NCBI GenBank assembly: GCA_005408345.1
Contig: SEMN01000007.1
Coordinates: 2,516,001-2,580,000, forward strand
Length of the DNA stretch: 64,000 bases
Reading direction: 5' to 3'
Origin: Macquaria australasica
Lineage: Eukaryota > Chordata > Actinopteri > Centrarchiformes > Percichthyidae
The number at the start of each line of letters is the position of its first letter. Position 1 is the first letter of the stretch. A program made the translations under genes and the position numbers. Below are positions 60,501 through 64,000 of this stretch, piece by piece. The notes beneath the pieces are model-generated. The model saw only the letters and a program-made list of their open reading frames with translations, searched no databases and had not been told where the DNA came from.

Positions 60501-63500
60501 ATCAATAACAAAAACTTTGATGAAAAGACAGGTACGAACATGTTTCAAACACATTGTATACCTAATTCAATTTTGCTCAGTATTATTGCACAAAGAGCGT
60601 GTATTCTAAGCAGATTGTCTTGACAGGGATGAATGTACGCAATGGCACGGACCGAGACGCAGGTGAGCTGTTCAAATGCTTCAAGAGCCTGGGCTTCGAT
60701 GTCTTCATCTACAATGATCAGACATGTGAGAAGATGGAGCGTCTTCTTAGAGATGGTGAGTAGTGAAGCCCTCTGTCTTTCTGTTTTGGTTCTCTTATCA
60801 CACTTGTCTTGTTCTTTCATGTGGGTACCTTACAAAGTTGAACTAATGGGATGCAGACACAAATCCCAACAAATAATATATAGAGAAACCTTCTGGAAAC
60901 ACCATGGAAACATTTTCACAATGTTCTTTCATACTTGCTACGGTAGTTCCGGGCGAGTTTCTTTCCTCATACACTCATACTAGCTTCTTGTCACACCATA
61001 AAAATCTCTTGAATTTTGTCATATACTCAATTGCTAGTTTGTTAGGTACACTTAACCAGAACTAATGTAGTCTAATCCAACGATCTGCAGTGACTCCTGC
61101 CTTCATGGAGGTTGTAATGTTGTTGAGCTACTCACATTGATATAAATGGGATGGACAAACATCTCTCAGTATAACACACTGCAACTCAGCATCACCACAA
61201 ACTGCAGCCTCCAAATTCACCACAAGTTGAATCAACACCTCTCTAAAACAATTTCAACAAAAAACTGAGCATTCTTACCTTCATGAGGGTAGGATTTATT
61301 GCAGGACTCAATTAGTTTTAGTCAGCTGTACCTAATAAACTGGCAACTGAATGTAATGACATAGTACGGTCATAGTACTTGGAACAGCATCTTGGGTACA
61401 CTATTTTTTTAATTAATTCATTTTTTTATTTCAAGGTAAGGTAAGACAGAAATCTCCTTACAGTGCACACAGATTTCTTTTACTGTCGATAACAGATTTG
61501 TCATCAGCTCTACCAGATTCATTAGTTTTAATAAACATACAGTACAGTTATGTGCTAGTGAAATTGATTCCCCTTTAAGTTGCAGTGTGGGCTACATGCT
61601 CAAGTTCACATTCAAGACTCTTAATGACTGTAACAGTATGTTTGTTTCTTAAAACTGCCAGGTCAGACAGCAGATGGTGCTGTTGTAAAAGTAATTACAT
61701 AAATCCTACTGAAATTGCTGCCAATTTGGCCAAAATGTTTTGTGTCAATTTGGTGTCACTGGTCAGAGCACTTGCAGGTCCACTGGCTAGATATCATGGC
61801 AAGATGTTCAAGTCACCTCTCACGTCATATGCCCTTGAGAACACAGTGAACCTTCTTGTTTAATATGATATAATATGAGATTTTAATGGCTGCTATTCTT
61901 TAGACTCTGCACACATTTTGTCCAGGTGGCAGTGAGGCCTGACGATGGTAGTTGATCAGTATCTTTCTCAGGTCTGACCCTTGATTCAACACTGCATCCA
62001 AAGCAAGTTACCTTGACAACTACAAAATAGATTCCATGAAATTTGGTATGGCTATTCATGTTCCCCTTGGGATGAATCCTAACTATTTTGGTGACCCCCT
62101 GACCTCTCCTCTAGTATCTATATCAGGCCACAATTTCCGATTAATACACAAGAAATTTTAAAATCTAATCTAGACAGATTGGGCATGAAGTTCAGTCAGC
62201 ACATTTGTGTTCCACTGCAGATGATCACTTTCCTCCAGTACAGCCCTCCAGCTAACATGTCAACTTTGTCAGCAATGTGGTGAAGATTAGAAAATTATAA
62301 CTAATTGAAATTTAAATAATATGCTCATTAGAATTTCAATGAGACCATAATTTAAAGTCTTGTATAGTGTTGTTATATTCCTCTGAGGAAACTATCTAGA
62401 ATCTGTATATTTTAAACTCTTACTGTAACATTTTAAGATACTTAATATTAACTTAATAGTAACACATTAACTAAATGTTTTGGTTATTGAAAATTAAGTT
62501 TATAATAAGAATCTTGATGAACAAATAAAGGGCTAAATAAAGTCCAGACTGGACCATTAAGTTACTGATACTGCTCACTAATTTAAAAGCTTAATGAGGC
62601 CAGAGCCGAGCTAAGAGTTGGGTGTTTGTGTGTGTGTGTATGGGTCAGCCTCGGAGGAAGACCATAGTGACAGCTCGTGTTTCGCCTGTATCCTGCTAAG
62701 CCATGGTGAGGAGGGCATGATCTACGGAACAGACGGAGCCATGCCCATCAAGACCATGACGTCATTGTTCAGGGGGGACATGTGCAAAAGCTTAGTCGGA
62801 AAGCCAAAACTCTTCTTCATCCAGGTATGAAGTTCCGAAGACTTTCATTTAGAAATGACGGTGTGCTATGCATATTTTTTTATGATTTTGTAATAATAGT
62901 GTTACAGTTGTTGAACTCATAGATTTGTGTCAAGGTCACCACTTTTGACCCAAATGGGCAACCTATGGCTTGAATGACAAAGAAACTTTAACAATTGTTT
63001 TTGTTGAGAAGACAGATTAATGTGGCTTTCAGTAGCTCCCCACGGACAGATGATAGTTATTGTGTAAAACTTCGCCCATATCAGTTTTTAAAAACAGTTA
63101 ATTTTTAATTGCCTCACCAGGTCATCGTTGAGAAAGCTACTCAGGATCACAATGAAATGTCATTTCATTTACTTCACCAGGCTTGCCGGGGTTCCGAATT
63201 TGATGATGGTATACAGACAGATTCGGGTCCGCCAAATGATACCCTGGAGACGGATGCTAATCCAAGACATAAGATCCCTGTAGAGGCAGATTTCCTGTTT
63301 GCCTACTCCACTGTGCCAGGTAAACCACAGTTTTGAATTGAAGTCTCATTTTAAAGTATATATTTTTATTGCCAAATAAATTAATGCTTGCAGTGAAAGC
63401 ATTCTGGCTATCTGTAAGATACCAGCGCCGGATATATCAGTGAGCAGACAGGTTTCAGGGATGACTCATGTTGATTTTCCAGGGTATTACTCATGGAGGA

Positions 63501-63709
63501 ACCCTGGGCGCGGCTCCTGGTTTGTCCAGGCGCTCTGCAACGTCCTCAACGAGTTTGGCAAGCAGCTGGAGATAATGCAGATCTTGACACGGGTCAATTA
63601 CATGGTGGCCACCAGCTTTGAGTCCTGGTCTGAAGACCCACGCTTCAGTGAGAAGAAGCAGATTCCCTGCGTGGTCTCTATGCTGACGAAAGAACTGTAT
63701 TTCAACTGA
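57509..63709 (+). CDS. casp7: Caspase-7, executioner cysteine protease, complete
   Basis: CASP7 cleaves proteins after Asp during apoptosis in the cytosol. Coding exons 57509-57627, 60380-60531, 60627-60755, 62649-62824, 63181-63319 and 63483-63709 join in frame to 313 residues (human 303). Seen: short prodomain with DETD26-A as likely cleavage site; basic exosite patch SKKNKDG (human has four Lys here); large subunit from about residue 60 (GKCIIINNKNF, Arg95 in VRNGTD); catalytic His152 in LLSHGEE and Cys194 in QACRG; linker cleavage sites IQTD206-S and LETD217-A; small subunit (FAYSTVPGYYSW, GSWFVQALC, ending LTKELYFN). All catalytic and substrate-pocket motifs are intact. It lies head to head with NRAP, as in mammals. 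Introns 57628-60379 and 60756-62648 hold no other genes that I can support. Confidence 0.97.
61031..61346. mobile_element. MITE with 20-bp terminal inverted repeats
   Basis: The left end TTGCTAGTTTGTTAGGTACA (61031-61050) and the right end read in reverse, TTGCCAGTTTATTAGGTACA (61327-61346), match at 18 of 20 bases. The 316-bp interior has no coding capacity. Elements with TTTATTAGGTACA ends are common in fish. The insertion lies in the CASP7 intron 60756-62648. Confidence 0.7.
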
Positions 63710-64000
63710 CCACCAGCCTAACTGACCGTACTGTACGACACCACTGACTGACTGACTGACTGACTTGACTGACTGTTTCAGGTACCGACTAAGCGTTCGA
63801 AGCATTCAGGGATGATTCAGGCCCAGCAGGACACTGCACATTTGGAGCACTTATGACATTTTGCATGTGTAGTTGGGCCCGAAAACAAGCACTCTGTGAG
63901 AAAAAAAAATATTTACAGTGGCACTCCTCGTTCATGTGTTGATGGTGAAACTTCTTCTTCAGGTTATTCTGCGGAATAATGGCGTCACATTTGATCTGAT
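63710..64000 (+). other. casp7: CASP7 3' untranslated region (partial)
   Basis: Non-coding sequence after the CASP7 stop, continuing past the window edge. It starts with a GACT-type tetranucleotide repeat. No poly(A) signal is clearly placed before 64000. Confidence 0.7.
63743..63775. repeat. CTGA tetranucleotide repeat
   Basis: About eight copies of ACTG or CTGA, once interrupted by TTGA, just after the CASP7 stop codon. Confidence 0.9.

Noticed and set aside
1..64000. tRNA, rRNA, CRISPR or prokaryotic operon features
   Set aside because: None seen; the window is intron-rich vertebrate DNA.

Overview
The window is vertebrate nuclear DNA, almost certainly from a teleost, probably a spiny-rayed fish. 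Genes are split into short exons with GT-AG introns, CA microsatellites are abundant, several small DNA-transposon derivatives of fish type are present, and all recognisable proteins are vertebrate orthologues. There are no bacterial operons, CRISPR arrays or phage genes. Ortholog calls come from family knowledge recalled while reading the translations; no database search was run.

Layout. (1) 1-31690, plus strand: most of DNMBP (Tuba), a Cdc42 exchange factor and scaffold. The window opens inside an upstream intron, so the exons for SH3-1 and most of SH3-2 lie outside. Fourteen coding exons join in phase from 1899 to the stop at 30767 and give SH3 - SH3 - Pro-rich - coiled coil - DH - BAR - SH3 - SH3. 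The 18.3-kb intron 4146-22437 holds two further open exons, at 5720-5837 and 10647-12402. Each starts with its own ATG and ends at a phase-1 donor that fits the DH-domain exon, so the locus probably makes two short isoforms, one with a 585-residue Tyr/Asp/Arg/His-rich head. A clean precursor-microRNA-like hairpin lies 560 bp upstream of that large exon. (2) 32575-33249, plus strand: remains of HABP2 (EGF2, EGF3 and half a kringle) with no protease domain, apparently a dead gene. (3) 34680-55261, minus strand: a complete NRAP gene, 43 coding exons and about 1805 residues, with one LIM domain, N-terminal nebulin modules and four complete plus one partial super-repeat of about 243 residues. (4) 56416-56973: a DNA transposon with terminal inverted repeats, target duplication and a transposase fragment. 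(5) 57509-63709, plus strand: complete CASP7, six coding exons, 313 residues, active-site His152 and Cys194.

The order HABP2(+), NRAP(-), CASP7(+) is the same as on human 10q25. DNMBP, which is in human 10q24, here lies directly beside that block. The genes are not a functional pathway: DNMBP acts at membranes and junctions on Cdc42, dynamin and N-WASP; NRAP is a striated-muscle scaffold at myofibril ends; CASP7 is an executioner caspase. The shared neighbourhood reflects conserved linkage.

The observations most worth following are the two alternative DNMBP first exons, the HABP2 relic, the hairpin near 10050, and the three different intron arrangements within equivalent NRAP repeats.
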